Assembly (NCBI RefSeq): GCF_001187725.1
Contig: NZ_LGIQ01000011.1
Coordinates: 718,017-782,016 of the forward strand
Direction: 5' to 3'
Source: Brevibacillus reuszeri
GTDB taxonomy: Bacteria > Bacillota > Bacilli > Brevibacillales > Brevibacillaceae
Length of the DNA stretch: 64,000 nt
Shown: one piece after another, positions 51,126 through 59,621 of the stretch
How the letters are laid out: each line of letters begins with the position of its first letter
Numbering within the stretch: position 1 is the stretch's first letter
Notes under the pieces: model-generated
What the model was told of the DNA's origin: nothing
Databases searched by the model: none
What the model saw: only the letters and a program-made list of their open reading frames with translations
Translations under genes and position numbers: made by a program

Positions 51126-51542
51126 ATGGATGATATCATCATTAAAACGGCTCCTCTCACTTCTAAAGGTCAGATCACGATTCCTCAGAAAGTAAGAGAA
51201 CTTCTTGAAGTGAGTACCCGGTCTTATCTTTTATCTCTCAGTTGCAAAAGTATAATATTCAGGGCTCAATTATTTGGCAAAATTCAAGTGATTTTGCATC
51301 TCCACTCCCGTTCCCTCTAATTTAGCTACAAACATCGAATACTGCATATCCTGTTCCTATTATTGAGACTTTCCAAGATTTCTTACAGGCACGCTCTATG
51401 GTAGAGCATGCTGGAAATGTTCCTTTTCATTAATATGATTTAGATAAACTATTGGATCATCTTTTTGTGACAGAGAAGGCACTAAACACCCTGAAACAGA
51501 AACTACAACCTGAGACCAATGCAATTTTTGAAACGTTTTTCG
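51126..51542 (+). pseudogene. Broken AbrB/SpoVT-like DNA-binding protein gene
   Basis: The first about 35 codons encode a SpoVT/AbrB swapped-hairpin start ('APLTSKGQITIPQKVRELLE'). The frame then shifts near 51240. In the new frame coding-like sequence continues through an in-frame TAG (near 51320) and TAA (near 51430): 'PVPIIETFQDFLQARSMVEH', 'LDKLLDHLFVTEKALNTLKQ', ending around 51540. So one ancestral gene carries a frameshift and two stops. No toxin-like partner is identified. Confidence 0.6.
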
Positions 51543-51551
51543 GACAAAAAA

Positions 51552-51575
51552 AAGTGACCAATAATTTGGTCACTT
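51552..51575 (-). terminator. Terminator of the paa operon
   Basis: AAGTGACCAA and TTGGTCACTT are perfect arms with a 4-nt loop; on the minus strand eight T residues follow. Confidence 0.88.
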
Positions 51576-51577
51576 CC

Positions 51578-51602
51578 AGGCTGTCGTTAAAGTCGACAGC
51601 CT
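51578..51602 (-). terminator. Second hairpin before the paa terminator
   Basis: AGGCTGTCG (51578-51586) pairs with CGACAGCCT (51594-51602), 7-nt loop, immediately upstream (in transcription order) of the main terminator. Confidence 0.65.
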
Positions 51603-51646
51603 GCCCAGATGTTCATGAGGACTTTTTCCTTTTCATGCTCCGTTTT

Positions 51647-53089
51647 TTACACCCCGAAAGAAACGAACTTGGTTTCCAAGTACTCATCCATACCGAAGTG
51701 GCCACCTTCACGGCCGATTCCGCTTTCTTTGAAGCCTCCGAATGGTGCTTGGGTCTGGGTTGGGGAGCCGTCGTTGATGCCGACGATGCCGTATTCCAGT
51801 TCTTCAGCCATGCGGAAGCAGCGTTGGTTGTCTCTTGTGTATACATAAGCAGCCAGGCCGTAACGTGTGTTGTTGGCTTGCTTCACTACCTCTGCTTCAT
51901 CAGTAAAGCGTACCATTGGCACGACTGGCCCAAAGGTTTCTTCAACCGAAATCTTCATTTCTTCCGTTACACCTGTGATAAGAGTTGGCTCGCAAAAGAA
52001 TCCGTTTGCGTATTCGCCTTCTGTCAAGCGATTTCCGCCAAAGACAACCTGACCGCCTTTACCTTTTGCATCCTCAATATGCTCCAGCACCTTGCTTAAG
52101 GCACGCTCGTTTACCAATGGACCGATTTCGGTTTCCTTTTGGCGACCGTCGCCTACCTTTGCCCGCTTCAGGCGCTCTACCAATTTCTCTGTGAAGGCAT
52201 CTGCCACTTCCTCGTGAACGTAGAGGCGGTTGGTACAAATGCACATTTGACCGGAGTTGCGGAATTTGCTTTCAAACAGACCTTTTACAGCAGCGTCCAG
52301 ATCAGCGTCTGCGAACACGATAAATGGCGCATGACCGCCGAGCTCCATGCTGACGCGTTTTACTTGCTTTGCCGCCCCCTCCATCAGAAGCTTGCCTACG
52401 CGAGTGGACCCTGTAAAGCCAATTTTGCTGAGCTTTGGATTATCAATAAACTCCTTGCCGATCGACTCTGGCTTGCCGACAACGAGGTTGACTACTCCTT
52501 TCGGGAAACCAGCCTGCTCGATCAGCTCAAACAGACGAACTGCAGTCAGTGGTGTGCTCTCTGCTGGCTTTAGAACGACGGTGCAGCCTGCTGCCAAAGC
52601 CGGGGCAATTTTGCGCGCAACCATGTTCACAGGGAAGTTCCATGGCGTAATCGCTCCGACTACACCCACTGGCTGACGCAGGACCATGATTCGCTTGTTT
52701 GGCACTGAGGATGGAATGGTTTCGCCATATACGCGCTTTGCTTCCTCCGCGTACCAGACAAAGTTGTCTGCTGCCCCAAGCACTTCACCCTTAGCTTCAC
52801 CAAGCGGTTTTCCCATTTCAGCAGAAATGAGTCCTGCCAGCTCATCACGATTTTTTTTCACGAGCTCGGACAGATTATATAAGTATTTGGAGCGCTCACG
52901 AGCAGTCAGGCGCGACCAGCTGCCAAACGCCTCATGTGCAGCATCAATTGCTTTTTTCGCATCACGGCCATCACCGAAGGAGACCTCCCCGACCGTTTCG
53001 CCCGTTGCCGGGTTTACGATTCGAGTCGTTTCACCGCTTTCTGCAGCAACCCACTCTCCATTGATATACATTTGTTTGTACTCTCCCAT
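51647..53089 (-). CDS. Aldehyde dehydrogenase, succinate-semialdehyde-dehydrogenase type, in paa operon
   Basis: A 480-residue NAD(P)-dependent ALDH. 'GVVGAITPWNFPVNMVARKI' (active-site Asn), 'FTGSTRVGKLLMEGAA' (cofactor), Glu in 'SMELGGHAPFIV', catalytic Cys in 'NSGQMCICTNR' (the C-x-C of the GabD group), 'QAPFGGFKESGIGREGGHFG' near the end. It closes the paaABCD operon, 24 nt after paaD. Although GabD-like, its place suggests it oxidises a ring-cleavage aldehyde of the phenylacetate pathway, as free-standing ALDHs do where PaaZ lacks its dehydrogenase domain. GAGGAG lies 8 nt before the chosen ATG. Confidence 0.88.
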   Translation of the reverse strand: MGEYKQMYINGEWVAAESGETTRIVNPATGETVGEVSFGDGRDAKKAIDAAHEAFGSWSRLTARERSKYLYNLSELVKKNRDELAGLISAEMGKPLGEAKGEVLGAADNFVWYAEEAKRVYGETIPSSVPNKRIMVLRQPVGVVGAITPWNFPVNMVARKIAPALAAGCTVVLKPAESTPLTAVRLFELIEQAGFPKGVVNLVVGKPESIGKEFIDNPKLSKIGFTGSTRVGKLLMEGAAKQVKRVSMELGGHAPFIVFADADLDAAVKGLFESKFRNSGQMCICTNRLYVHEEVADAFTEKLVERLKRAKVGDGRQKETEIGPLVNERALSKVLEHIEDAKGKGGQVVFGGNRLTEGEYANGFFCEPTLITGVTEEMKISVEETFGPVVPMVRFTDEAEVVKQANNTRYGLAAYVYTRDNQRCFRMAEELEYGIVGINDGSPTQTQAPFGGFKESGIGREGGHFGMDEYLETKFVSFGV

Positions 53090-53112
53090 GACACTCGCTC
53101 CTCTCATTCTCT

Positions 53113-53616
53113 TTAATAGATTGGTTTTAGAGCCTCAAACGGATTTTTGCAGTGTCGGCAATACAAAATGCTGCGACAGGCTGCAGGACCAAACAAGTTT
53201 TCAAGCTGTGTGTAAGGGGAATCGCAGTAAGGACAGGACACATCCCAGGAGTCACCCGGCTTAAAATCGAGAGGTGGCGGCGCGATCCCAAAGCTTTTCA
53301 ATTTGTCCCGCGCATCCAGGGCAATGCGGTCCGAGGTCCAAGCCGGATCGTATACGAAGCGAACCTGTACATCTGAAATGCCTTCCACTTCGATCAGCTT
53401 TTCCGAGATGTTCTTTTTCATGATGTCGAGTGCCGGACAGCCGACAAAAGTGGGGAGTACCTCAACCTCCACGACGCCCGACTCCACTCGCACCTTGTGG
53501 ATCATGCCCATTTCTACCATGCTGATCACCGGAATCTCCGGATCTTTTACATCCTGCAGCATTTCCCAGCAAATCGCTTCCTGCGATTCCTGCTGCGTGG
53601 TTTTATCGTTCGTCAT
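53113..53616 (-). CDS. paaD: Phenylacetyl-CoA epoxidase accessory subunit PaaD
   Basis: A 167-residue MIP18/DUF59 protein. 'LQDVKDPEIPVISMVEMGMI' is the DUF59 core with 'FVGCPALDIMKKNI' carrying the conserved Cys. The C-terminal zinc/iron-binding part has 'SCPYCDSPYT', 'PAACRSILYCRHCKNPFE'. PaaD is needed for maturation or assembly of the PaaABC epoxidase. It follows paaC with a 14-nt gap. Confidence 0.94.
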   Translation of the reverse strand: MTNDKTTQQESQEAICWEMLQDVKDPEIPVISMVEMGMIHKVRVESGVVEVEVLPTFVGCPALDIMKKNISEKLIEVEGISDVQVRFVYDPAWTSDRIALDARDKLKSFGIAPPPLDFKPGDSWDVSCPYCDSPYTQLENLFGPAACRSILYCRHCKNPFEALKPIY

Positions 53617-53630
53617 AGAGAATCACCCCT

Positions 53631-54464
53631 TTACCATTTCGCTACTGGGTCCAAACGGTATACTTCGGACAAGGTTGCCAATGCCTGCTCGAGATCAGCA
53701 GTATGCTCACCCAAACGTCCACGCTCTGCCGGCACGCCAGGCTCTCCCGGCCAGCTAAGTCCCGCTTTTTGGAAAATGTCCTTGGTGTTTGCCAGCCATC
53801 TTTGTTTCAGCAATTCTTCGCCTGTTATCAGACCAAAGCGAACGATACTTTCTGCATTTTGACCGAGGCTGCTGAGCTCTCCCGCATCTTCCCATACCTT
53901 GGAAATGGCATTTTCCAGTTTTTGGCGGGCGTCTTTCGTACTATTCGCCAGCTGTTTTAACCATACCTGCCAGTGCATCAGGTGATAACGGTGCTCTGTC
54001 AGCATTTTGCGACTAATCAGAGCAAGCGGCGCGTAGGAGGATTGGAGCAGTGATTCCAGTCTTACTTGCTTATACAAGCCGTATACGTAGCTACGGACAA
54101 TGGCATATGCCCAATCATAGTGCGGATTGTCATTGTACTCGCCTGCCCCGTTTTTACGCTCTACCAGAATCGCGTTGCGGAATGCCCCCGCTACGCGTAG
54201 CTGTGCGAGATCATCCGCTTTGCCCAGCCCCAGATCCTCCAGCATCTGATAGTGCATCACAGCGTGCCCCATCATGTCCTGTGACATGGATGAAAAAGCC
54301 ACATCTTCTTCAATATGCGGAGCGAGGCCGAGCCATTCCGATCCTCGATACGCGAGAATAAAATCATCGTCAGCAATCTGGAACAACAGATCAGCCAAGG
54401 CCTGCGCGTATTCCTGGTTTTGTTTTGCTTGTTCTACGCTTTCTACACGTTCGTTTTCGCCCAT
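53631..54464 (-). CDS. paaC: Phenylacetyl-CoA epoxidase structural subunit PaaC
   Basis: A 277-residue ferritin-like subunit that forms the PaaAC heterodimer. 'DDDFILAYRGSEWLGLAPHI', 'EEDVAFSSMSQDMMGHAVMH' and 'ISRKMLTEHRYHLMHWQVWL' are PaaC marks. It supports the diiron PaaA subunit and lacks its complete set of metal ligands. GGAGGCGGGATAAGATC precedes the ATG. Confidence 0.95.
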   Translation of the reverse strand: MGENERVESVEQAKQNQEYAQALADLLFQIADDDFILAYRGSEWLGLAPHIEEDVAFSSMSQDMMGHAVMHYQMLEDLGLGKADDLAQLRVAGAFRNAILVERKNGAGEYNDNPHYDWAYAIVRSYVYGLYKQVRLESLLQSSYAPLALISRKMLTEHRYHLMHWQVWLKQLANSTKDARQKLENAISKVWEDAGELSSLGQNAESIVRFGLITGEELLKQRWLANTKDIFQKAGLSWPGEPGVPAERGRLGEHTADLEQALATLSEVYRLDPVAKW

Positions 54465-54481
54465 GATCTTATCCCGCCTCC

Positions 54482-54823
54482 TTAGCTGCCGTTTCCTGCA
54501 TGCTTTTGTTGTTCTTCGTATTTTTCCTTATGATGGCGCCATCTGGCTTGCAGATCGCCGTAGCCTTTTGTCTCCCGATAGCTTTTGTTATCCAGTCGCT
54601 CCAGGAAAGGACGCTCTTCTGGCGGCAAACCGTGGATGTTATCCCGCTTCACCACCCACAGGTTAAAACAAGGCTCCCGGCGAAGGAAATTCTCTCGTGC
54701 CATGGTCAGGGCTACCTCATCATTCGGTGCCAGCAGGCTGAATTGGTGGACAAATGAAGCGCTTACGCTTTTCTGACTGAACACTTCATAGATGAAAAAG
54801 GTCTCATTTGCTTTTGCTTCCAT
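54482..54823 (-). CDS. paaB: Phenylacetyl-CoA epoxidase subunit PaaB
   Basis: A 113-residue small subunit bridging PaaAC units. 'FFIYEVFSQKSVSASFVHQF', 'LLAPNDEVALTMARENFLRR' and 'LWVVKRDNIHG' are the family's conserved segments. ATG 54821-54823 is preferred as AGGTGA lies 7 nt upstream; another ATG two codons earlier is too near. Starts 11 nt after paaA. Confidence 0.93.
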   Translation of the reverse strand: MEAKANETFFIYEVFSQKSVSASFVHQFSLLAPNDEVALTMARENFLRREPCFNLWVVKRDNIHGLPPEERPFLERLDNKSYRETKGYGDLQARWRHHKEKYEEQQKHAGNGS

Positions 54824-54834
54824 ATTCATTTCAC

Positions 54835-55803
54835 CTACCCTACTTGACGGCCGAACGACATGATGGCGTCCCGCACCCATTTGGTTTCTTCATAAGACAT
54901 TTCTCTCAGATTGAGTCGATGCGCAGAACGAGGTCCGTTGCCTTTTACAATCTGCTTGAAAGCTTCCCAATCCGGTTGCTGGTACACCCATTTATCCTCA
55001 GCTTCATCAAAATGGATCGTATCGTCTGGAACCGTGAAACCGAGGTGGAAGATGCGTGGCAGGTACTTATTCAAGAACACCTGACGCAGCTCTTCATTCG
55101 TCTGGCTTCGAATCTTGTAACGCATGTTCGAGGCTTGGTTACTCGTGATGTTGCCGTTCTCAGGCGGACCGAAAAACATGAGCAGGGATGGCCACCAGCG
55201 AGTGATTGCTTCTTGGAGCATTTGACGCTGCTCGGCTGTTCCTTCTGCCAGCTCCAATACGATGCTCTCCCCGTGCTGGGCGTGGAATTTCTCTTCCGCA
55301 CAAATCCGATGCAAAGCCCGAGCATATGGCGCGTACGATGTATCAAGCGACATGGATTGCGTGATGATAGCCGCTCCATCCACCAACCATCCGATGACTC
55401 CTGCGTCCGCCCAGGTCGGTGCCTCCATATGAAATACGTTGTGGAATTTAAGCCGACCCGTGAACAAATCCTGCATCAAATCTTCCCGCGTCTTACCCAA
55501 AGGAGCAATGAGGTCCTCTGCTACGCGCAGCAAAAGCTGACCGTGCCCCATTTCATCCTGAACCTTTGCCATGATCGCCAGCTTGCGGCGTAGAGTCGGC
55601 GCTTTTGGCACCCATTCCTTTTCTGGCAGTGCACCCATGATTTCGCTCATCCCGTGCATCGAAATGAGTTTGATTAACTGATTGCGGTAATCGTCTGGCA
55701 TCCAGTCGTCCGCTTCTATTTTTTCACCGCGGTCGATTCGAGCTAAAAACGCTTCCATTTTTTCATTTTCTGTCATATCGAAACGCTCGATCTGTGTTTG
55801 CAT
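54835..55803 (-). CDS. paaA: Phenylacetyl-CoA epoxidase catalytic subunit PaaA
   Basis: A 322-residue diiron monooxygenase subunit adding oxygen to ring-1,2 of phenylacetyl-CoA. Diiron ligands occur in 'LIKLISMHGMSEIMGALPEK', 'MAKVQDEMGHGQLLLRVAED' and 'ALHRICAEEKFHAQHGE' (E-E-x2-H). First gene of the operon; AAGGAGGG precedes ATG 55803. A candidate PaaX operator (55845-55864) lies 42 bp upstream. Confidence 0.96.
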   Translation of the reverse strand: MQTQIERFDMTENEKMEAFLARIDRGEKIEADDWMPDDYRNQLIKLISMHGMSEIMGALPEKEWVPKAPTLRRKLAIMAKVQDEMGHGQLLLRVAEDLIAPLGKTREDLMQDLFTGRLKFHNVFHMEAPTWADAGVIGWLVDGAAIITQSMSLDTSYAPYARALHRICAEEKFHAQHGESIVLELAEGTAEQRQMLQEAITRWWPSLLMFFGPPENGNITSNQASNMRYKIRSQTNEELRQVFLNKYLPRIFHLGFTVPDDTIHFDEAEDKWVYQQPDWEAFKQIVKGNGPRSAHRLNLREMSYEETKWVRDAIMSFGRQVG

Positions 55804-55844
55804 GGAGCAAGCCCTCCTTGTAACCGAATTCATTACGCGTAATT

Positions 55845-55864
55845 TATACTACGTTTTTATAACG
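55845..55864. promoter_or_regulatory. Candidate PaaX operator upstream of paaA
   Basis: TACGTTTTTATAACG (55850-55864) matches 13 of 15 positions with TACGTATTTGTAACG upstream of paaX (62574-62588); the longer 20-bp windows agree at 15. A perfect palindrome ATTACGCGTAAT (55832-55843) lies next to it on the paaA side. Confidence 0.55.
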
Positions 55865-55917
55865 CAATAATAACATATCGTCATACATTATCGCAATAGG
55901 CATCATTTTCAAAACAT

Positions 55918-56745
55918 TCATTCTGACCGATCAGTTAATACTGCCGCTTTTCTCAGCTGCTCAGACATATGACGTAGCTGCTGCATTACTGCGTCCAATT
56001 CTTGTATGCGGGTTGATTGCTGGAGGCTGTGTGCGGTCGTTTTCTCCATTTCACTCGATACGAGTCCTACCAAGTCGTTCATTTCATCCAAAATGCGAAA
56101 GATACTTTTAGCTGACGTCGAGGTGGTCTGCGACAGCTGCCGGATCTCTTCTGCCACAACAGAAAAGCCTCGACCTGCTGAGCCTGCGCGCGCCGCCTCC
56201 AGAACCGCATTTAATCCAAGCACGTTGGACCTTGTGGAAATATCGCGAATAAGCTGACTGATTTGCGAGGTCTCGGCAATTTTCAATTTCATCTGCGTCG
56301 CCGCTTCTGAGAGCGTGTAGCTCGCTCCAGCCAAATCGTCCGCCTCTTTTGCCAGGCTCTCCGTGTGCATCGCAATATTCTCAAAGGCCTCGTTCAGTTC
56401 ACCGGCAAGCAGGCGCAAGCGCTCCTCCTGATCGGTAGTGACACCGGTTGCCAAACAGCCTACTACCTGCCCATGCTCGATGATGGGGAAGCCCACAGCT
56501 ATGTAAGGAATACCAAACACCTCTTTGGCGATCTTTTTGACCACCCGCCGCTTCTCGGCAATCGCCATGGCGTTGATACTGCCCTCACGCAGCCTGTCTC
56601 CTACTTTGATCCCCAGGTTCAAGCCCTTCGTCGGATAATAAGCCAGAAACTTTTCCCTATCCGTGACGCCAACCATACAATCAAGTAGAAATGCTTTTTG
56701 CAAAATGGGAGCAACCATCAGTAAGCTATTTAGCATTTGAGACAT
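55918..56745 (-). CDS. Soluble chemoreceptor-like protein (YfmS type)
   Basis: A 275-residue cytosolic methyl-accepting-type protein without transmembrane segments or HAMP. Residues about 1-115 form a small PAS/Cache-like sensory domain ('AYYPTKGLNLGIKVGDRLRE', 'IPYIAVGFPIIEHGQVVGCL'). Residues about 130-270 form a short MCP signalling coiled coil with the tip 'STRSNVLGLNAVLEAARAGS' and 'GRGFSVVAEEIRQLSQ'. It resembles B. subtilis YfmS. It lies between paaA and a LIV-type transporter, so it may report cytosolic aromatic acid levels to the flagellar system (inference). Confidence 0.8.
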   Translation of the reverse strand: MSQMLNSLLMVAPILQKAFLLDCMVGVTDREKFLAYYPTKGLNLGIKVGDRLREGSINAMAIAEKRRVVKKIAKEVFGIPYIAVGFPIIEHGQVVGCLATGVTTDQEERLRLLAGELNEAFENIAMHTESLAKEADDLAGASYTLSEAATQMKLKIAETSQISQLIRDISTRSNVLGLNAVLEAARAGSAGRGFSVVAEEIRQLSQTTSTSAKSIFRILDEMNDLVGLVSSEMEKTTAHSLQQSTRIQELDAVMQQLRHMSEQLRKAAVLTDRSE

Positions 56746-56768
56746 GTACGTTCCCTCCTAACGTTCTG

Positions 56769-56820
56769 ACGAAAACGGCTATTCCCCCCGCCCCATTGCG
56801 GAAAGAACAGCCATTTCGTC
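56769..56820 (-). other. Hairpin after livJ
   Basis: GACGAAA/TTTCGTC and GGCT/AGCC pair around a C/G-rich loop between livJ and the chemoreceptor gene. There is no good T-run, so it may be a weak terminator or an mRNA-stabilising stem. Confidence 0.45.
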
Positions 56821-56838
56821 GTAGCATGCGTTTTTTCG

Positions 56839-58053
56839 TTATTTCAGGATCTGGAATTTGCCGTCCTTCACTTCAACCATGATCATGCTGTCTTCTGTCA
56901 AGCCGTTGTGGTCTTCCGCCGAGAACTTGAACTCCCCTGTTACCCCTACATAATTTACTTTTTCCAATACCTCGCCAAGCTTGGAAGCATCTCCTCCAGC
57001 CTGCTTCAAACCTTCTACCAATATGTTCAAGCCGTCGTAGCCATAGCCAGCAAAACCGTCCGGCTCAGATTTATAGGCAGCCTGGTAGCCATCTACGAAC
57101 TTTTTGATAATGGCAGACTGTGGGTCGTTTGCGTCTACTTGATCAGGAACGAGCAGCTTACCTGCTACCATCAAAACGCCGTTACCTGCGTCGCCTACCA
57201 GCTCCAGGAACTTGCTGTTAGCAGAACCGTGGCTTGAGATAATCGGAATGGACAGGTTTAATTGCTTTGCTTCTTTTACAATCGTTGCAGGTCCCGGATT
57301 AGTTCCAGCTACGATCAGCGCTTGTGCATCGGTTCCCTTGATTTTGGTTAATTGGGAGCTCATCGATGGATCTTTTGTGCCGTACTTTTCCTCGGCTACG
57401 ATCGTGATGCCGTATTCAGGCGCATACTTTTGCAATTGCTGTGTCCAGCCACTGCCATATGGATTGCTGTCATTGAGCGTTGCGATTTTGGTGATTCCTT
57501 TTTCTTTTAAATAGGAAAAGATGCGCTTGGTTCCATGTGCATCTGTATGTGGTGTCTTGTAAATACCAGCACGAACCGGATTGGTGATTTGGTCAGCAGC
57601 GGCCATGGAAATGAGAGGTAGCTTTTCTGCTGAGGCAAATTCCGCCATACCGAGGGATGGACCACTACCGGATGAACCTAGTACCGCTACTACCTTTTCT
57701 TTGGATACGAGCTTTTTGATTGCTTTTACGGCTTCTGTGTTGTCCGATTTGTCATCCTCAAAAATCACCTCGATCGGATGACCATCTACACCGCCAGCGC
57801 CGTTGAGCTCTTTGACCAACAATTCTACCGCTTGTTTTTCCGGAACGCCGAGTGGGCTATTCGGACCCGTCATGGAAAAGATCGCTCCCACGCGGATTGG
57901 ATCTTTGCTTGCGCTCTCGGTCTGTGCTGCTTGTCCTCCAGCTGCTGGCGCCGCCTCAGAAGCAGGCTTCACGCCCCCGCCACATGCACTCAACAGAACG
58001 AAAGAAGCGAGTGCAAACGGGAATAACCATTTTGTTTTGTGGTTCTTTTTCAT
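56839..58053 (-). CDS. livJ: LIV-type ABC transporter substrate-binding lipoprotein
   Basis: A 404-residue type I periplasmic-binding lipoprotein. Signal peptide ending 'VLLSACGGG'; then 'IRVGAIFSMTGPNSPLGVPE', 'HPIEVIFEDDKSDNTEAVKA', 'VVAVLGSSGSGPSLGMAEFA', 'TLNDSNPYGSGWTQQLQ' and 'GFAGYGYDGLNILVEGL'. The family binds branched-chain amino acids, but aromatic-acid-binding members exist. AAGGGGGGC precedes ATG 58053. It is the last gene of livH-M-G-F-J on the minus strand, within the phenylacetate region. Confidence 0.88.
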   Translation of the reverse strand: MKKNHKTKWLFPFALASFVLLSACGGGVKPASEAAPAAGGQAAQTESASKDPIRVGAIFSMTGPNSPLGVPEKQAVELLVKELNGAGGVDGHPIEVIFEDDKSDNTEAVKAIKKLVSKEKVVAVLGSSGSGPSLGMAEFASAEKLPLISMAAADQITNPVRAGIYKTPHTDAHGTKRIFSYLKEKGITKIATLNDSNPYGSGWTQQLQKYAPEYGITIVAEEKYGTKDPSMSSQLTKIKGTDAQALIVAGTNPGPATIVKEAKQLNLSIPIISSHGSANSKFLELVGDAGNGVLMVAGKLLVPDQVDANDPQSAIIKKFVDGYQAAYKSEPDGFAGYGYDGLNILVEGLKQAGGDASKLGEVLEKVNYVGVTGEFKFSAEDHNGLTEDSMIMVEVKDGKFQILK

Positions 58054-58091
58054 CGTAGGGCCCCCTTGATATCTCGTTGCTTTTTTATTTG

Positions 58092-58844
58092 TCAAACTGC
58101 TTCATGGGCATGACCCAAATAAGCAGATTGCACACGAGGATCGTTCATTATTTCTTCGGAAGTGCCTTCCAGCATCACTGTACCCGTGCTCAGGACGTAG
58201 GCACGATCAGATATGGCGAGTGCTGCCCGAGCATTTTGCTCGACTAAAAGGACCGTAGTGCCCCATTCAGCACGAATTTCCTGTACAATTGTCAAGATTT
58301 CCTTGGCGATCAATGGCGCCAGCCCTAGAGAGGGTTCATCCAGAAGCAACAACTGCGGACGTGATAGCAACGCTCTGCCAATCGCCAGCATTTGCTGCTG
58401 TCCACCGGAGAGTGTTCCACCCATCTGCCACTTGCGCTCCGCTAGAATCGGAAAGCGCTGATAGACAGTCTCCATTTCTTTGGCGATTTCCTTTTTGCTC
58501 GTCTTCGGCATGCGATGGGAAGCACCTAGCCACAGATTGTCCTCTACGGTCATCGTAGAAAAGATTTGCCTCCGCTCGGGTACGTGAGCCATGCCTCGGC
58601 TGACAACCAGCTCCGCAGGCACTTTCGTAATTTCCTCTCCTCGGAACCGGACCTTGCCCTCTTTGGAGCTGTGCAGACCACAAATACAGTTGAGCAGCGT
58701 CGTCTTGCCTGCACCATTGGACCCGAGCAAAGAGACGATTTCCCCTTCCTTTACGTTCAGATTGATTCCATGAAGCACCTCTACGGGACCGTAGCGTGCA
58801 ACGATGTTTTCTGCCTGTAAAATCACATTCGCCACTTTTGTCAC
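58092..58844 (-). CDS. livF: LIV-type ABC transporter ATP-binding protein LivF
   Basis: A 250-residue ATPase: Walker A 'GSNGAGKTTLLNCICG', signature 'LSGGQQQMLAIGRALLS', Walker B 'LLLLDEPSLGLAPLI', 'LVEQNARAALAISDRAYVLS' typical of LivF. It starts 9 nt after livG. GTGACAAAAG-type spacing shows coupling. Confidence 0.94.
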   Translation of the reverse strand: MTKVANVILQAENIVARYGPVEVLHGINLNVKEGEIVSLLGSNGAGKTTLLNCICGLHSSKEGKVRFRGEEITKVPAELVVSRGMAHVPERRQIFSTMTVEDNLWLGASHRMPKTSKKEIAKEMETVYQRFPILAERKWQMGGTLSGGQQQMLAIGRALLSRPQLLLLDEPSLGLAPLIAKEILTIVQEIRAEWGTTVLLVEQNARAALAISDRAYVLSTGTVMLEGTSEEIMNDPRVQSAYLGHAHEAV

Positions 58845-58853
58845 CCCACTCTT

Positions 58854-59621
58854 CTACGCTTCCTCAGTTCCGAGATACGCCGCAATCACTCTCGGATTCT
58901 CCTGGATTTCGCGCGGTGTTCCTTCCGCGATCTTTTCCCCTTGGTCCAAAACAACGATGCGATCAGCGATAGACATAATCATGTCCATGTCATGCTCAAC
59001 CAACAGAATCGCTGTCCCGTTTTCCCTGATTTTCTGGAACATGCTGCTCATATCAGCCGTTTCCGTATGATTCAAGCCTGCTGCCGGCTCGTCCAAAAGC
59101 AGCAGCCTGGGCTCAGCTACCATCGCCCGCGCGATTTCCATCAAACGCAGCTTTCCGTATGGCAGACTGCCTGCAAGCGAGGTTCTCAGCTGCGATAGAC
59201 CAACCTGCGCCAGCCATTCCTTTGCCCGCTCCTCCATCAGCCGCTCTTCCTTGCGCGCACTTCCCAGATTCATCCCGCAAGAGAAAAGGCTTGCACTCGA
59301 CTTCGTATGCATGCCGACCATGACGTTTTCTAGGACAGTCATATCGTCAAAGGTCTGGAGATTTTGAAAGGTTCGCGTAATACCGAGCCCCGCATAGTCA
59401 TAGCCAGCAACCTTGGTCAAAGGCTGCTTGCTGAATCGAATCTCGCCCTCCGAGGGTGGGATAACACCCGATACCATGTTGAGCACCGTGCTTTTCCCGG
59501 CACCATTCGGACCAATCAGCGCCAAAATCTCGCCTTCGTTCACCGAAAAATCAACCTTGTCGACAGCTCGCACACCGCCAAAGTCACGTGAAAGGGCTTG
59601 TACCTCCAACAGAGTCGTCAT
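58854..59621 (-). CDS. livG: LIV-type ABC transporter ATP-binding protein LivG
   Basis: A 255-residue ATPase: Walker A 'GPNGAGKSTVLNMVSG', LivG-specific 'GITRTFQNLQTFDDMTVLEN', signature 'LPYGKLRLMEIARAMVA', Walker B 'LLLLDEPAAGLNHTETADMS', and 'LLVEHDMDMIMSIADRIVVL'. It overlaps livM by 4 nt. Confidence 0.94.
   Translation of the reverse strand: MTTLLEVQALSRDFGGVRAVDKVDFSVNEGEILALIGPNGAGKSTVLNMVSGVIPPSEGEIRFSKQPLTKVAGYDYAGLGITRTFQNLQTFDDMTVLENVMVGMHTKSSASLFSCGMNLGSARKEERLMEERAKEWLAQVGLSQLRTSLAGSLPYGKLRLMEIARAMVAEPRLLLLDEPAAGLNHTETADMSSMFQKIRENGTAILLVEHDMDMIMSIADRIVVLDQGEKIAEGTPREIQENPRVIAAYLGTEEA

Noticed and set aside
51452..52099. 215-codon plus-strand frame running antisense through the aldehyde dehydrogenase gene
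   Set aside because: Beyond about 51542 it is only the reverse strand of the ALDH gene; the first part belongs to the AbrB-type pseudogene.
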